Counted from the first letter of the stretch, positions 15,774 through 25,967 are shown. The stretch is DNA of 64,000 bases from Heyndrickxia camelliae (GCF_002844575.1 NZ_PIQO01000001.1:346895-410894), one strand, 5' to 3'. Numbers and translations: made by a program. Notes: a model not told the origin generated them from the sequence alone.

Positions 15774-15995
15774 TTAAGCATTCCCTACTATTGGCTGTTC
15801 AACAACACTTGTATCGAGTGCGTTATTAATACTTATAGCATTCGTGTGTATGTTAAATGCTGCAGTAGTACCACCGCTGCCACCAATAGCTTCCTTTAAA
15901 GTTGATTTTGGAGATAGCCAAGCCAAATCTCCAAATTGAACATTAGCAGTACCACCAATATCTAATATTTGTAAAGTACCTAAAAATGCAGGCAT
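15774..15995 (-). CDS. GerPA/GerPF-family spore germination protein, paralogue 1
   Basis: A protein of 73 residues starting MPAFLGTLQILDIGGTANVQ with FGDLAWLSPKS and GGSGGTTAAFNI. GerPA/GerPF proteins have the same plan: a short N-terminal strand, a GD..xxSPK motif, a Gly-rich turn and a final Asn-rich segment. The ATG at 15995 has AAAGGA nine bases upstream; the longer frame begins at a TTG without a site. GerP proteins are inner-coat components that let germinants through. It is the last of three tandem copies, 73 residues each, all on the minus strand. Confidence 0.8.
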   Translation of the reverse strand: MPAFLGTLQILDIGGTANVQFGDLAWLSPKSTLKEAIGGSGGTTAAFNIHTNAISINNALDTSVVEQPIVGNA

Positions 15996-16052
15996 ATGAA
16001 TCAATCCTTTTCCAATTTTTTTTGTTATTTCAAAAGCTATCTAATAATGTCA

Positions 16053-16274
16053 TCACGCATTTGCCGTTTTTGTTTGATCGACTACACTTGTATTTAATGC
16101 ATTGTTTACACTTACAATATTAGTACTAATGTTAAATGCCGCAGTAGTACCACCGCTACCACCAATAGCTTCTTTTGTCGCTGATTTCGGGGAAAGCCAC
16201 GCTAAATCCCCAAAATGAACATTAGCAGTACCACCGATATTCATTATTTGTGTTGCACCTAGGAATGCTGGCAA
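16053..16274 (-). CDS. GerPA/GerPF-family spore germination protein, paralogue 2
   Basis: A 73-residue protein (MPAFLGATQIMNIGGTANVH, FGDLAWLSPKSATKEAIGG) about 75 % identical by eye to the copy at 15774. The start codon is TTG at 16274, with AAAGGA at the proper distance. The DNA similarity also covers the coding ends, so duplication is recent. Gap to the next copy is 57 bp, so the two may be co-transcribed. Confidence 0.8.
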   Translation of the reverse strand: MPAFLGATQIMNIGGTANVHFGDLAWLSPKSATKEAIGGSGGTTAAFNISTNIVSVNNALNTSVVDQTKTANA

Positions 16275-16444
16275 TTATATCAGTCCTTTATTGCTTTTTT
16301 ATATGCTATTCAATTGAATAAATTTAGAATAGGCGTAAACCATCTAAATATGAAAGAGGCGAAAGGAGGTAGATACATATTAGATAATGTGGATTATTAG
16401 GTTAATATTTAATATCGGTAAAATGAATAGCCTTTAAAACGGGT

Positions 16445-16666
16445 CTAATTATTTCTACTTATTTCCTGGTCCAAAACACTTTTGTTTACAGCATTATTTA
16501 TATTCACTAAATTATTGTCTATGTTATATCCCGCCATATTTCCTCCGTTTGCACCGAATGTATCCTTTACAACTATTTTAGGAGAAAGCCACTCCGTATC
16601 TCCAAAATTAACATCCGCTGTTCCGCCAATATTTAATATTTGAGTATTTCTTATAAACGCTGGCAT
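16445..16666 (-). CDS. GerPA/GerPF-family spore germination protein, paralogue 3
   Basis: The most diverged of the three copies: MPAFIRNTQILNIGGTADVN, FGDTEWLSPKIVVKDTFG, then an Asn-rich end (NIDNNLVNINNAVNKSV). The ATG at 16666 follows AAAGGGGATGG. The 170-bp gap to the second copy contains no gene and could hold a separate promoter for the other two. The 292 bp upstream, to the MBL gene, show no clear element; a perfect late-sporulation -10 (CATANNNTA) was not found there. Confidence 0.8.
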   Translation of the reverse strand: MPAFIRNTQILNIGGTADVNFGDTEWLSPKIVVKDTFGANGGNMAGYNIDNNLVNINNAVNKSVLDQEISRNN

Positions 16667-16958
16667 ACCCTACCATCCCCTTTGGTTTTTTTATCTATCC
16701 TATTCAAAGTAATGGAAAGTTGGGTGGGCGCGATAATTAAAATCTAGATATCGTATTCACTGTGAAAATGCGTCATAACTATAATTTCCATTTAAGTATT
16801 TTTTGCATTTTTGAATATGGAACAAGATTTTCTATTTATGGGCTTCATAACATTACTGTGATTTGCATAATAATATGTTTCGTTAGAAAAACCACATAAT
16901 ATTTTCCGTAGTGTGAATACTATTTCCGATATTTGAATGACTCAAGGAGACATAGTAT

Positions 16959-17816
16959 ATGGAAAAAGAGATGAATTATGGAAGTGATTATAAATTTATT
17001 CCGGCAACTTCGATCGGTAGCGGTGTGAGTGTTAATGTGCTACCGGATTTGCTAAATCATACGATTCAAATTGTAAACATTCAATTAGTAGGAAGTCCAA
17101 ACAGCAAGGATTTTGTACTAGTGGATGCGGGAATGCCGAATTCTGCCGATGAAATTATTGCTGTTACCGAGGAGAGGTTTGGAACAAATAGTCGACCGAA
17201 AGCAATCATATTAACACATGGACATTTTGATCATGTTGGAGGAATTATAGAGCTGATAGATCATTGGGATGTTCCTGTCTACGCACATGAACTCGAACTG
17301 CCTTATTTGACTGGGAAGAGGAGTTATCCTGAACCAGATCCTACTGTAGAGGGAGGGATAGTCTCAAAGTTATCTCCTCTTTTTCCAAATGAACCAATCA
17401 ATATTGGAAATCATGTGGAAATACTTCCATCTGACGGTAGTATCCCGTATATGTCTGGCTTTCGCTGGATACATACACCTGGTCACTCACCAGGACATGT
17501 GTCGTTTTTTAGGGAAGAAGATGGCACGCTGATTGCGGGTGACGCATTTATCACAGTCAAACAAGAATATCTCTACAAAGTATTTACGCAAGAGCTGGAA
17601 ATTAGTGGACCGCCAAGATATCTAACTACTGATTGGCAAGCTGCAAAAGAATCAGTGATAAAATTAGCTAAACTGAAGCCTTCAGTTGCGGTTACCGGTC
17701 ATGGATTACCAATCACAGGTGATTTATTAGCCAGTAGTCTAGAAAAATTAGTACAGAACTTTGACAGCATTGCTGTACCAGAATACGGGAAATACATTGA
17801 TAAAAAAATACATTAA
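16959..17816 (+). CDS. MBL-fold metallo-hydrolase
   Basis: A protein of 285 residues with the metallo-beta-lactamase motifs in order: VLVDAGMPNS (strand with Asp), the metal-binding HGHFDHVGG near 87-95, TPGHSPGHVSF near 170-180, LIAGDAF and the final GHG near 250. Relatives include lactonases (YtnP type), glyoxalase-II-like thioesterases and arylsulfatases, so the substrate cannot be given. AAGGAG precedes ATG 16959. It is monocistronic, with a terminator shared with the convergent hydrolase. Confidence 0.85.
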   Translation: MEKEMNYGSDYKFIPATSIGSGVSVNVLPDLLNHTIQIVNIQLVGSPNSKDFVLVDAGMPNSADEIIAVTEERFGTNSRPKAIILTHGHFDHVGGIIELIDHWDVPVYAHELELPYLTGKRSYPEPDPTVEGGIVSKLSPLFPNEPINIGNHVEILPSDGSIPYMSGFRWIHTPGHSPGHVSFFREEDGTLIAGDAFITVKQEYLYKVFTQELEISGPPRYLTTDWQAAKESVIKLAKLKPSVAVTGHGLPITGDLLASSLEKLVQNFDSIAVPEYGKYIDKKIH

Positions 17817-17826
17817 ATAGAACTAC

Positions 17827-17859
17827 AAAAAGCATTTCCAGAGGTGAAATGCTTTTTGT
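17827..17859. terminator. Bidirectional terminator between convergent genes
   Basis: AAAAAGCATTTC 17827-17838 pairs perfectly with GAAATGCTTTTT 17846-17857. Confidence 0.9.
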
Positions 17860-17882
17860 ACTGACATCGCTAACAACAGCCT

Positions 17883-18710
17883 TTAACTTTCTTTGACAAA
17901 TCGTTTAATATGCTCATAAATTTCGTAAGGCCGTTCTTCAGGAATGGCATGGCCGGTTTCATTTAAGACAATGAGTTTGGAATGGGTGAGATCCTCTTTT
18001 AATCGCTCTCCAATATGCAGTGGCTGTGACTTGTCGTGCTCGCCCCAAATTAGTAGACAATTTGCTTTAATCTGGTTTAATACTTTAGAAGGTAAATCAC
18101 CTTCCCAATCACGAATCATTCTTGTCAGTGCGGAGAATATTTTGTTTTGTAAAAAAGGCTGTAAATAGCCATCTACCATTTCTTTATTGATTATTGAATG
18201 ATTATAAATTGTTTCTTGAAGATTTTTGACTACACCAATCCTTGCAAGCCAACGCTTTACGAAAAAAGAGGAGAAAGGGATATAGCTGAACATTCTAAGT
18301 GTCCATTTGGATCGTTTTAAATATGAAGAACTGGATAATAACACTACCTTATTTGCGATATCTGGAACTAAATGCAGAATATTTAATACCACTTGCCCCC
18401 CCATTGAATGACCAATTAACACCGGTTCTTTTATACCAAAATGATCTATTATTTGGATGACCGTTTGTGCCATATTTTTATAGGAGTAAACAAACCGCTT
18501 GGATTTGTCACTTTTCCCAAACGGAGGTAAATCCACAGAAAGAATTTGAAAATCCTTGCTTAGTAAAGGTATAAGATGTCGGAAGGTGAAAGTGGAGGAT
18601 AAAAAACCATGTAATAATACTACAGTTTTAGCATTCTGATTAGGATAAAATTCATAATAAATATTAACCCCATTTATTAAATGATGTCCAGATTCAACAG
18701 ACTGCATCAT
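17883..18710 (-). CDS. Alpha/beta-fold hydrolase
   Basis: A protein of 275 residues. The oxyanion segment LLHGFLSSTFTFRHLIP, the nucleophile elbow GHSMGGQVV (Ser near 105), a late Asp in LIWGEHDKSQPL and the final His in NETGHAIPEERP complete the catalytic triad. A helical lid lies between about 145 and 200. Such proteins are esterases or lipases with unknown substrate. GGAGG precedes ATG 18710. No signal peptide, so it acts in the cytosol. No operon partner on its strand. Confidence 0.85.
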   Translation of the reverse strand: MMQSVESGHHLINGVNIYYEFYPNQNAKTVVLLHGFLSSTFTFRHLIPLLSKDFQILSVDLPPFGKSDKSKRFVYSYKNMAQTVIQIIDHFGIKEPVLIGHSMGGQVVLNILHLVPDIANKVVLLSSSSYLKRSKWTLRMFSYIPFSSFFVKRWLARIGVVKNLQETIYNHSIINKEMVDGYLQPFLQNKIFSALTRMIRDWEGDLPSKVLNQIKANCLLIWGEHDKSQPLHIGERLKEDLTHSKLIVLNETGHAIPEERPYEIYEHIKRFVKES

Positions 18711-18984
18711 GATGTTTCCTCCAAATTATTTTATTAAAATATACCTTAATTTTCCCTTAACCAATCACTTTTACACCTTTAACAAGACGATGAAATAATG
18801 AATTATGATAAAATATGTAACTTTATTGGAATTAACTTGCAGGAAGGCTTCTTCTTTTTAACCTTAATACGTGATGGAATGACCATTGTTATTTGACATA
18901 ATAAGCTTACTGATGAGGAAGCCGATTAAAGCCAACAAAGTTGGGCAAAATACCTTTGTAGGTTAATAAGGGGGTGAATATGAA

Positions 18985-19191
18985 ATGGCGGAAGAAAGAA
19001 GAAATCGTGATGATATCGATACAAGTGAGGCAGTTGGAACTGGCGCAGGTGCTGTCGCAGGTGCAGCAGTTGGATCTGTCTTCGGTCCGCTTGGTACCGT
19101 TGCGGGAGCTGTCGCAGGTGGTGCGATGGGGAACAAAGCTGGTGAAAATGTGGATGATGTAGATAATCGCTCCAATAATGAGGAAAAGTAA
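18985..19191 (+). CDS. Small glycine-zipper protein
   Basis: A protein of 68 residues: a charged start (AEERRNRDDIDTSEA), a glycine-zipper helix (GTGAGAVAGAAVGSVFGPLG then TVAGAVAGGAMGNKAG) and an acidic end. The zipper (small residue every four) fits an oligomerising membrane-associated helix pair. AAGGGGGTG lies 10-18 bases upstream of ATG 18985. An overlapping frame from 18974 has the same length but an unnatural composition. No family name given; function unknown. Confidence 0.65.
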   Translation: MAEERRNRDDIDTSEAVGTGAGAVAGAAVGSVFGPLGTVAGAVAGGAMGNKAGENVDDVDNRSNNEEK

Positions 19192-19240
19192 AAATATTAG
19201 ATGTAAGTAATGAATGGATCATAAGATAATAGTTGTTAAA

Positions 19241-19267
19241 TTAGAGACTTCTTTTAGAAGTCTCTAA
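19241..19267. terminator. Perfect 11-bp hairpin after the glycine-zipper gene
   Basis: TTAGAGACTTC 19241-19251 pairs with GAAGTCTCTAA 19257-19267, loop TTTTA. The T tract after it is weak, so termination is likely but not certain. Confidence 0.6.
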
Positions 19268-19425
19268 TTCGATGTATAGCACCCGCTGAAAAAACACTAG
19301 ACAAATGGTATACTGTTCTATTCATTCTTTCCAAATTCTTTGATTAAGTATAAATATATGATCGTTCACAAATAATATTTTTATAATGGATGGTTCTCAA
19401 AATAAAGTAAAAAGGATGTGGGAGA

Positions 19426-19734
19426 ATGAAAGGGAAATCTAAAAATACGGATAAGGAAGAAATATCTTATACAGATTTTTCAACTGTAGAAACAAGAAAA
19501 AACTTTATTCACCCAGAAGATTTACCTGATGGATCGTATGGTGCTCCACGTGGTGTTGATACGCCTGTTCAAGGGAAATCTACACCTTGGAGAGAAGGTC
19601 AAAGATCCTATAGCAACTTTAATTATGAATTCAAATCTTTTCACCAAGATTTACCCAGAGAATTTCCTGGTTCCCATCCTACCCATGATGATCCGGATGA
19701 AAATCAAGAACCACCATATGATGAAAGTAATTAA
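19426..19734 (+). CDS. Conserved-looking hydrophilic protein of unknown function
   Basis: A protein of 102 residues, without membrane segment or Cys, rich in Pro, Asp and aromatic residues (FIHPEDLPDGSYGAPRGVD, TPWREGQRSYSNFNYEFKSF, HQDLPREFPGSHPTHDDPD). The composition is like that of small cytosolic or spore-coat proteins of Bacillaceae. ATG 19426 follows a GTGGGAG site. Single gene with its own terminator. No family recognised. Confidence 0.6.
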   Translation: MKGKSKNTDKEEISYTDFSTVETRKNFIHPEDLPDGSYGAPRGVDTPVQGKSTPWREGQRSYSNFNYEFKSFHQDLPREFPGSHPTHDDPDENQEPPYDESN

Positions 19735-19756
19735 TAACTAACAGGACGAATAAATT

Positions 19757-19786
19757 AAAGGCGAGTATCAGTTACTCGCCTTTTTC
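19757..19786 (+). terminator. Terminator
   Basis: GGCGAGTA 19760-19767 pairs with TACTCGCC 19773-19780, followed by TTTTTC. Confidence 0.9.
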
Positions 19787-20265
19787 TATGTCGTAAATTA
19801 GTTATAAAAGGAAAATGGTTTATTTGTTATAAAAATTTCTGTCCATTATCATGAGATTTTTATAGATATATATTTTTAAAAAGTTTGCTTTAAAAGTATA
19901 GAGGATTGGATATTACGGACCTCCATATTAAGTATAATAGGTAACGACATTAAAAGAGAAAGTAAAGGTATAAATTGAATCTTTGGAAGTTACTTTATAC
20001 TATTTTTTAGGGAAGGCATCCTTTTCAAATGTCAATTTTATATAGAAAACCGTGGGGGCATATCTACCTACATGAGATTAGATTCTTGTCTTTTTATTTT
20101 TTTAGTGATATATTCAAAGCAATCCTATTAGATAAGATTAGGAAGATGATGAACAGAAATGGCTTTATTTAAGAGTTTTTCAAAAAGCAAACTTTCAATT
20201 TGAATGTAAAGTGTATATGTGATCATCATCAAACGACATTAATAGTTATGACAATTATATATATT
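19787..20265. other. Intergenic stretch before the riboflavin operon
   Basis: No supported gene. A 47-codon frame at 20029-20172 (MSILYRKPWGHIYLHEIRFL...) has AGGGAAGG 12-19 bases upstream, which is too far for confidence. The region must hold the riboflavin promoter, but no clean -35/-10 pair is visible before the riboswitch. Confidence 0.4.
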
Positions 20266-20407
20266 ATCCTTCGGGGTCGGGTGAAATTCCCTACCGGCGG
20301 TGATGAAATGAGAAGTTTCTAAGTCCGTGACCCGGTTAACATTTGTTAAACGGTGGAGCTGGTGTAAATCCAGCACCGACAGTATAGTCTGGATGGGAGA
20401 AGGAAAA
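20266..20407 (+). ncRNA. FMN riboswitch (RFN element)
   Basis: The conserved RFN core is present: TCGGGGTCGGGTGAAATTCC, CTACCGGCGGTGATGAAA, AGTCCGTGACCCGG, a variable hairpin, GTGGAGCTGGTGTAAATCCA, CACCGACAGTATAGTCTGGA and TGGGAGAAGG. In Bacillus this aptamer binds FMN and favours a terminator that stops transcription of the ribD-ribE-ribB-ribH operon. The matching terminator lies at 20472-20507. Confidence 0.97.
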
Positions 20408-20445
20408 GATAGGTTATTTATAGGGATACGTATACCCTTTTTTAA

Positions 20446-21620
<1,175 letters not shown>

Positions 21621-21624
21621 GAAT

Positions 21625-22281
21625 ATGTTTACTGGAATTATTGAAGAAGTAGGAATTGTTCAATCCATAAAGCGTACAGGTGAATCATTTGTACTTACTA
21701 TTCTTGCAAACAAAATAATGAATGATATAAATCTAGGAGATAGCATTGCTATTAATGGAGTGTGCTTAACTGTAACAACCTATTCAACTACTACATTTTC
21801 GGTAGATGTTATGCCTGAAACTGTAAAAGCAACAAGCTTAGCAACTGTTACACAGGGATCGAGAGTGAATTTAGAGAGGGCAATGGCTGCTGGCGGAAGA
21901 TTTGGCGGACATTTTGTAACTGGTCATGTCGATGGAACAGGCACTATTGTTGCGAAAAAAAAAGTAGAGAACGCCGTTTATTATGAAATTGAAACGATGG
22001 ATAAATTACTAAAATATATTATCTTACGAGGATCTGTGGCAGTAGATGGAATAAGCTTAACGGTTTTTGGTGTTAGCGAAAATAGTTTTACGCTCTCTAT
22101 AATTCCACACACTCTCTCTGAAACAATTTTAGGAATGAAGGGAAAAGGAGATGTCGTAAATATAGAATGCGATATGCTTGGTAAATATGTAGGTCATTTT
22201 CTAAATAGGAACACAGTAGAGGAACTACAAAAGAGTACGGGAATTACAGAAAGCTTTTTGGAAGAGAACGGATTTAAATAA
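21625..22281 (+). CDS. ribE: Riboflavin synthase, alpha subunit
   Basis: A protein of 218 residues, the usual length. It has the two homologous lumazine-binding barrels: MFTGIIEEVGIVQSI, GVCLTVT and GGRFGGHFVTGHVDGTG in the first, RGSVAVDGISLTVFGV and SIIPHTLSETILG in the second. It dismutates two 6,7-dimethyl-8-ribityllumazine molecules to riboflavin. GGAGGTGA overlaps the ribD stop codon, so translation is coupled. Confidence 0.95.
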   Translation: MFTGIIEEVGIVQSIKRTGESFVLTILANKIMNDINLGDSIAINGVCLTVTTYSTTTFSVDVMPETVKATSLATVTQGSRVNLERAMAAGGRFGGHFVTGHVDGTGTIVAKKKVENAVYYEIETMDKLLKYIILRGSVAVDGISLTVFGVSENSFTLSIIPHTLSETILGMKGKGDVVNIECDMLGKYVGHFLNRNTVEELQKSTGITESFLEENGFK

Positions 22282-22293
22282 GGAGATGCTTTC

Positions 22294-22941
22294 ATGTTTA
22301 ATACTATTGATGAAGCTATTCAAGATTTGAAAAATGGCAAAGTTATTATTGTTTGTGATGATGAAAATAGAGAGAATGAGGGAGACTTCATCGCGCTAGC
22401 TGAACAAGCCACACCTGAGATTATTAATTTCATGGTGACACATGGAAGGGGACTTGTATGTGCGCCAATAAAAAAAGCAATGGCACAAAGGCTCGAATTA
22501 TCTCCTATGGTGTCTAAAAATACTGATTCACATGAAACAGCGTTTACGGTAAGTGTTGATCATAAACTTTCTACTACTGGAATATCTGCGTATGAACGCT
22601 CGGCTACGATACAAGCACTCATTAATAACGAATCGACAGCTTCTGATTTTAAAAGACCCGGCCACGTATTTCCATTAATAGCTAGAGACGGAGGCGTGCT
22701 ACAGAGACGTGGACATACAGAGGCGGCAGTGGATTTAGCAACCCTCTGTGGCGCAAAACCTGCAGGGGTCATTTGTGAAATAATGAATGAAGATGGGACA
22801 ATGGCACGTGTTCCACAGCTTAATAGGATAGCAGAAAAGTTTTCAATCTCAATGGTCAGTATTGAAGATTTGGTACGTTATATAAAGAAAAAACAGGAAA
22901 ATCTTAATCTTGGAGGAATTGAAAATGGGACAATTATTTGA
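22294..22941 (+). CDS. ribB: 3,4-dihydroxy-2-butanone-4-phosphate synthase, single-domain
   Basis: A protein of 215 residues with the RibB motifs: [15 protein letters not shown] (acidic metal/substrate loop), [32 protein letters not shown] and [12 protein letters not shown]. It makes the four-carbon unit of riboflavin from ribulose 5-phosphate. In Bacillus subtilis the operon gene ribA encodes a fused RibBA of about 400 residues with a C-terminal GTP cyclohydrolase II. Here the frame ends just after [14 protein letters not shown] and the ribH binding site lies inside its last codons, so that half is missing. GTP cyclohydrolase II must be supplied elsewhere. Confidence 0.9.
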   Translation: MFNTIDEAIQDLKNGKVIIVCDDENRENEGDFIALAEQATPEIINFMVTHGRGLVCAPIKKAMAQRLELSPMVSKNTDSHETAFTVSVDHKLSTTGISAYERSATIQALINNESTASDFKRPGHVFPLIARDGGVLQRRGHTEAAVDLATLCGAKPAGVICEIMNEDGTMARVPQLNRIAEKFSISMVSIEDLVRYIKKKQENLNLGGIENGTII

Positions 22942-23395
22942 AGGAAACTTAGTAGGAACTGGTTTGAAAATCGGAATCGTTGTAGGTCGTTTTAATGAAT
23001 TTATTACAAGTAAGCTATTAGGTGGTGCACAAGATGCTTTAAAAAGACATGGTGTAGAAGCAGAAAATGTAGATGTTGCGTGGGTACCTGGGGCGTTCGA
23101 AATTCCACTCATTGCACAAAAAATGGCGAATAGGAAAAAGTACGATGCGGTTATCACATTAGGAACGGTTATACGCGGATCCACACCACATTTTGACTAT
23201 GTTTGCAATGAAGCGGCAAAGGGAATTTCCAATACAGCATTAACTTCTAATATCCCTGTTATATTTGGAATTCTTACAACGGATTCTATTGAGCAAGCAA
23301 TCGAACGTGCGGGAACTAAAGCGGGCAATAAAGGCTGGGATGCCGCAGTATCTGCCATTGAAATGGCGAATTTATGCAGAGTTTTTGAACAATAG
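22925..23395 (+). CDS. ribH: 6,7-dimethyl-8-ribityllumazine synthase
   Basis: A protein of 156 residues, the usual size. Motifs: [49 protein letters not shown] (catalytic His in the PHFDYV part) and [19 protein letters not shown] 22925 follows TTGGAGG and overlaps the end of ribB by 17 bp. It forms the icosahedral partner of riboflavin synthase in bacilli. Last gene of the operon. Confidence 0.95.
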   Translation: MGQLFEGNLVGTGLKIGIVVGRFNEFITSKLLGGAQDALKRHGVEAENVDVAWVPGAFEIPLIAQKMANRKKYDAVITLGTVIRGSTPHFDYVCNEAAKGISNTALTSNIPVIFGILTTDSIEQAIERAGTKAGNKGWDAAVSAIEMANLCRVFEQ

Positions 23396-23440
23396 ATAAA
23401 AAACTGTGGTGTGATATAAACCTAGCTACAGAAATTATTC

Positions 23441-23481
23441 AGCCATAGCCAATAGAAATATGTATTGGCTGTGGCTATTTT
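23441..23481 (+). terminator. Terminator of the riboflavin operon
   Basis: AGCCATAGCCAATA 23441-23454 pairs with TATTGGCTGTGGCT 23463-23476 (one G-U), followed by ATTTTAATAATT. Confidence 0.85.
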
Positions 23482-23522
23482 AATAATTAACATTTGAAAA
23501 AAGGAAAAGAATCAAATCTATT

Positions 23523-24452
23523 TTATTTGCTAATTATACTTGGGTTAACAGAAATATCTACAATTTTTCCAGTATTTATATCTACCGCATAACGCCCATT
23601 GGTAGAGGAATGGCCGGAGATTAGGGTGGAATACCTTACAATATAGTAATTATTCATAACTCCATCAAATAACACAAAATGGTTCTTATCTTCTATCAAC
23701 TCGTTCTTATCTCGTATATAATCTTTTACCAAGGATACAGCTTTATTTTGTTTGGTTTCTTGAATTGTTGATGGATTTTTGATACCTTCCTTTGCAGAAA
23801 TGTAATTATTTTGTTCCAAAAACTTGTCTAATTGAAAAAAAGTGCCACCTCCATATAAAATAAGTCTATTTTTGTCTGGAGTAAAAAAGAAAATAGTGTG
23901 AAATCCATTCGTGCCCGTCGCTTCAACCTTAGTAATAGAATCGTCATTAAGCCCTAGTTGATTATGTGTAACTCGATAAGATGATAGGAGATCGTTTTTA
24001 CTGATAACTGTTTTTTTATAAACAGGATAAGTTACCGTATTATGCATATCTGCAATTTTGTCTCCAAAGCATGTTGCTTTGTCTTTTGCCAGCGTTAATT
24101 GTTTACCTGTTAAAGCATGGATGTCGTCGCTGCTATAGGTTCCAACAGGGGCATATGCAATTACTTTTTTTATTTGCCAATGACCATAGAATGCTTCTTC
24201 ACTACCATTATTTTCGCTGGAACTATTAGTTTCCGTATTTGAGGGATGAGCTCCTTTTGTATAAGAATTATTATTATACGATTTAGGTTGTTCTGTTCTG
24301 GATAAATGATTGGTTTTTGGACTATTTTCTGTTTTGCTGGATGTGTCAGGCTGAGAAGAATTTTTCTTTATCGACACTTCAGACGAATTCCCACAAGCAG
24401 ATAAAGATAATATTAAAATAGTGGATAAGATGGTGGGTATCCAAATTTTCAC
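23523..24452 (-). CDS. Hypothetical lipoprotein
   Basis: About 309 residues. GTG 24452 is chosen because AAAGGAG lies eight bases before it; the longer frame from 24470 starts at a GTG in front of that site. A lipoprotein signal (ILSTILILSLSAC) is followed by a Ser/Asn/Thr-rich linker to about 85. A folded domain then begins YGHWQIKKVIAYAPVGTYSS with LTLAKDKATCFGDKI. The C-terminus (GRYAVDINTGKIVDIS) resembles a PepSY-like strand pair. It should be anchored to the outer face of the membrane. No family is recognised with certainty; single gene. Confidence 0.65.
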   Translation of the reverse strand: MKIWIPTILSTILILSLSACGNSSEVSIKKNSSQPDTSSKTENSPKTNHLSRTEQPKSYNNNSYTKGAHPSNTETNSSSENNGSEEAFYGHWQIKKVIAYAPVGTYSSDDIHALTGKQLTLAKDKATCFGDKIADMHNTVTYPVYKKTVISKNDLLSSYRVTHNQLGLNDDSITKVEATGTNGFHTIFFFTPDKNRLILYGGGTFFQLDKFLEQNNYISAKEGIKNPSTIQETKQNKAVSLVKDYIRDKNELIEDKNHFVLFDGVMNNYYIVRYSTLISGHSSTNGRYAVDINTGKIVDISVNPSIISK

Positions 24453-24624
24453 ATTTAATGCTCCTTTCACTTATCCATTCTAGCAAAACATGGTAATTCT
24501 TTTAAGGTCTTTATTCAAAACAATAGTAAAATATTTAAGTTTGTAAAAAAAATATGTAAAAGATATTCAAGAAACAGGAGGTAACGCTTAAATCCTTCGA
24601 AACAAGGGTTAAGTAATAAAAATA

Positions 24625-24651
24625 AAATAGCACTTCAACGAAGCGCTATTT
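24625..24651 (-). terminator. Terminator of the 47-residue membrane peptide gene
   Basis: AAATAGCACTTC 24625-24636 pairs with GAAGCGCTATTT 24640-24651 (one mismatch), and the minus strand continues into TTTTATTTTTATT. The stop codon of the gene is part of the stem. Confidence 0.8.
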
Positions 24652-24789
24652 CATTTTCTGCTTAACGGTGTTCATTGCTTCCTTTAATAATGATTTTTCT
24701 TCAAACGCTCCTTTTATTGCTACATAAATTGGAATAACTGTAAGAGGTAGGTACATGCCATAGGTTATCCATTTAAAAATCCAATCCAT
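24646..24789 (-). CDS. 47-residue membrane protein
   Basis: The frame reads MDWIFKWITYGMYLPLTVIP, IYVAIKGAFEEKSLL and ends KQKMK. One hydrophobic helix (about 5-26) is followed by a charged amphipathic tail. GGAGTGAG lies four bases before ATG, and a terminator overlaps the stop, so it is a genuine small gene although below usual size cut-offs. Function unknown. Confidence 0.7.
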   Translation of the reverse strand: MDWIFKWITYGMYLPLTVIPIYVAIKGAFEEKSLLKEAMNTVKQKMK

Positions 24790-24918
24790 AATCTCACTCC
24801 AAACGACTTTTTATTTATATAATTACCTTTTTTAGAATATTTATGAGAAAACGAAAATAAGACCTCCAATGAATGGATGTCTTTAAATAGGCTTGAAAAA
24901 CAAGATAGCATTTGTTTT

Positions 24919-25710
24919 TTATCTTTTAGCTTTTCGATAACCGGCTTTTTGTGCTTCCACTTCTGAACAAAACCAGACGATATGGTTCATTTTACTATCA
25001 TAGTTTTCTCCGCCCGGAACGTGATATATTTTACTATTTACATTACCTTTAATTTGCCCTTTGCAGCCAGTATTATATTTAGTAGCTGTATCAGAGCTAT
25101 TTTTATTAGATTCAGTTCCAGATGATTTTAGTGTTGCTTTACTGATGTCATATCCTTTTTCGGTTACATAGCCGGTAATAGACCATATACCTAATTTGTG
25201 TTTCTTTGCATAACTTTCATCTTTCTTTAAGTCACTTAAATGCATTGTATTTGGTTCATATATATAGGCAACACGTGCCAGCCCTTTTTTCACAACTTCT
25301 TCATTATACATTTTTCCGTTTGGCAAATAGATATAAGCTAGTAATCTTCCATACTTGTCGCGCTCATGTCCTTTCACACCTTCTTCTACCATTACTTTCG
25401 TGCCGACAGCCAATTCTTTCTTAGCATAGTCGCTGGCTTCTGGACCATATGGTTGTACTGGTGTTCCTGGTTTATGTGTTTCAGGAGTATCAATCAGCAG
25501 TAAACGTATATTTTCTTCTTTACCATTAATGTTAACGTGAACAGTATCGCCATCAACGGTTCTGATGATCGTACCAGCAACTAATCCTTGTGGTGTATCT
25601 GATTGTTTTTTATTTTGGTGTACTGACGATTGTGAGCAAGCTCCTAATAATACAAAAATAAATAATAGTAGAAATCCGAATTTTCTTATGAAGTTCATCT
25701 TCGTTGTCAC
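24919..25710 (-). CDS. Thermonuclease-family (SNase-like) lipoprotein with C-terminal sunset-type domain
   Basis: A protein of 263 residues. Start GTG 25710 has GGGAG ten bases upstream. A lipoprotein signal ends FVLLGAC. Residues about 45-170 form the staphylococcal nuclease OB-fold: TVDGDTVHV, IRLLLIDTPETH (first active-site Arg), GHERDKYGRLLAYIYL (second Arg) and IYEPNTMHLSDLKKDE. The tail has GCKGQIKGNVNSKIYHVPGG and WFCSEVEAQKAGYRKAK, matching the small SUNSET domain often attached to secreted nucleases. Expected role: calcium-dependent nucleic acid degradation at the cell surface. Confidence 0.9.
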   Translation of the reverse strand: MTTKMNFIRKFGFLLLFIFVLLGACSQSSVHQNKKQSDTPQGLVAGTIIRTVDGDTVHVNINGKEENIRLLLIDTPETHKPGTPVQPYGPEASDYAKKELAVGTKVMVEEGVKGHERDKYGRLLAYIYLPNGKMYNEEVVKKGLARVAYIYEPNTMHLSDLKKDESYAKKHKLGIWSITGYVTEKGYDISKATLKSSGTESNKNSSDTATKYNTGCKGQIKGNVNSKIYHVPGGENYDSKMNHIVWFCSEVEAQKAGYRKAKR

Positions 25711-25967
25711 TGTTTCAAACTCCCTGTTTTTTTATTTACTGTTTTATTATACACAAAATGCAGTTTAGACAAAAAAATTAATTAGGCTAAAGCTGGCAGG
25801 GTTGTATGGAATATTTTTGTTTGTTAATATATTCATATAAAATAATATTTGATTTAAAAAGGTGGAGTCTGTCAATGAAGGCTCCATTTTTTTATTCACT
25901 TCCATTATTTTCAATAAAGTATTGGGAATAATAATTGAAATACATAAAAAGGGATGATTTTGGGTTG

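Noticed and set aside
18974-19162. Alternative frame at the glycine-zipper gene (MNMKWRKKEEIVMIS...)
   Set aside because: The Gly/Ala periodicity and charged ends of the 18985 frame are protein-like; the other frame is its shadow.
20029-20172. 47-codon frame before the FMN riboswitch
   Set aside because: The purine-rich sequence upstream is 12-19 bases away and no homologue is recognised, so it is mentioned only as a possibility in the intergenic entry.
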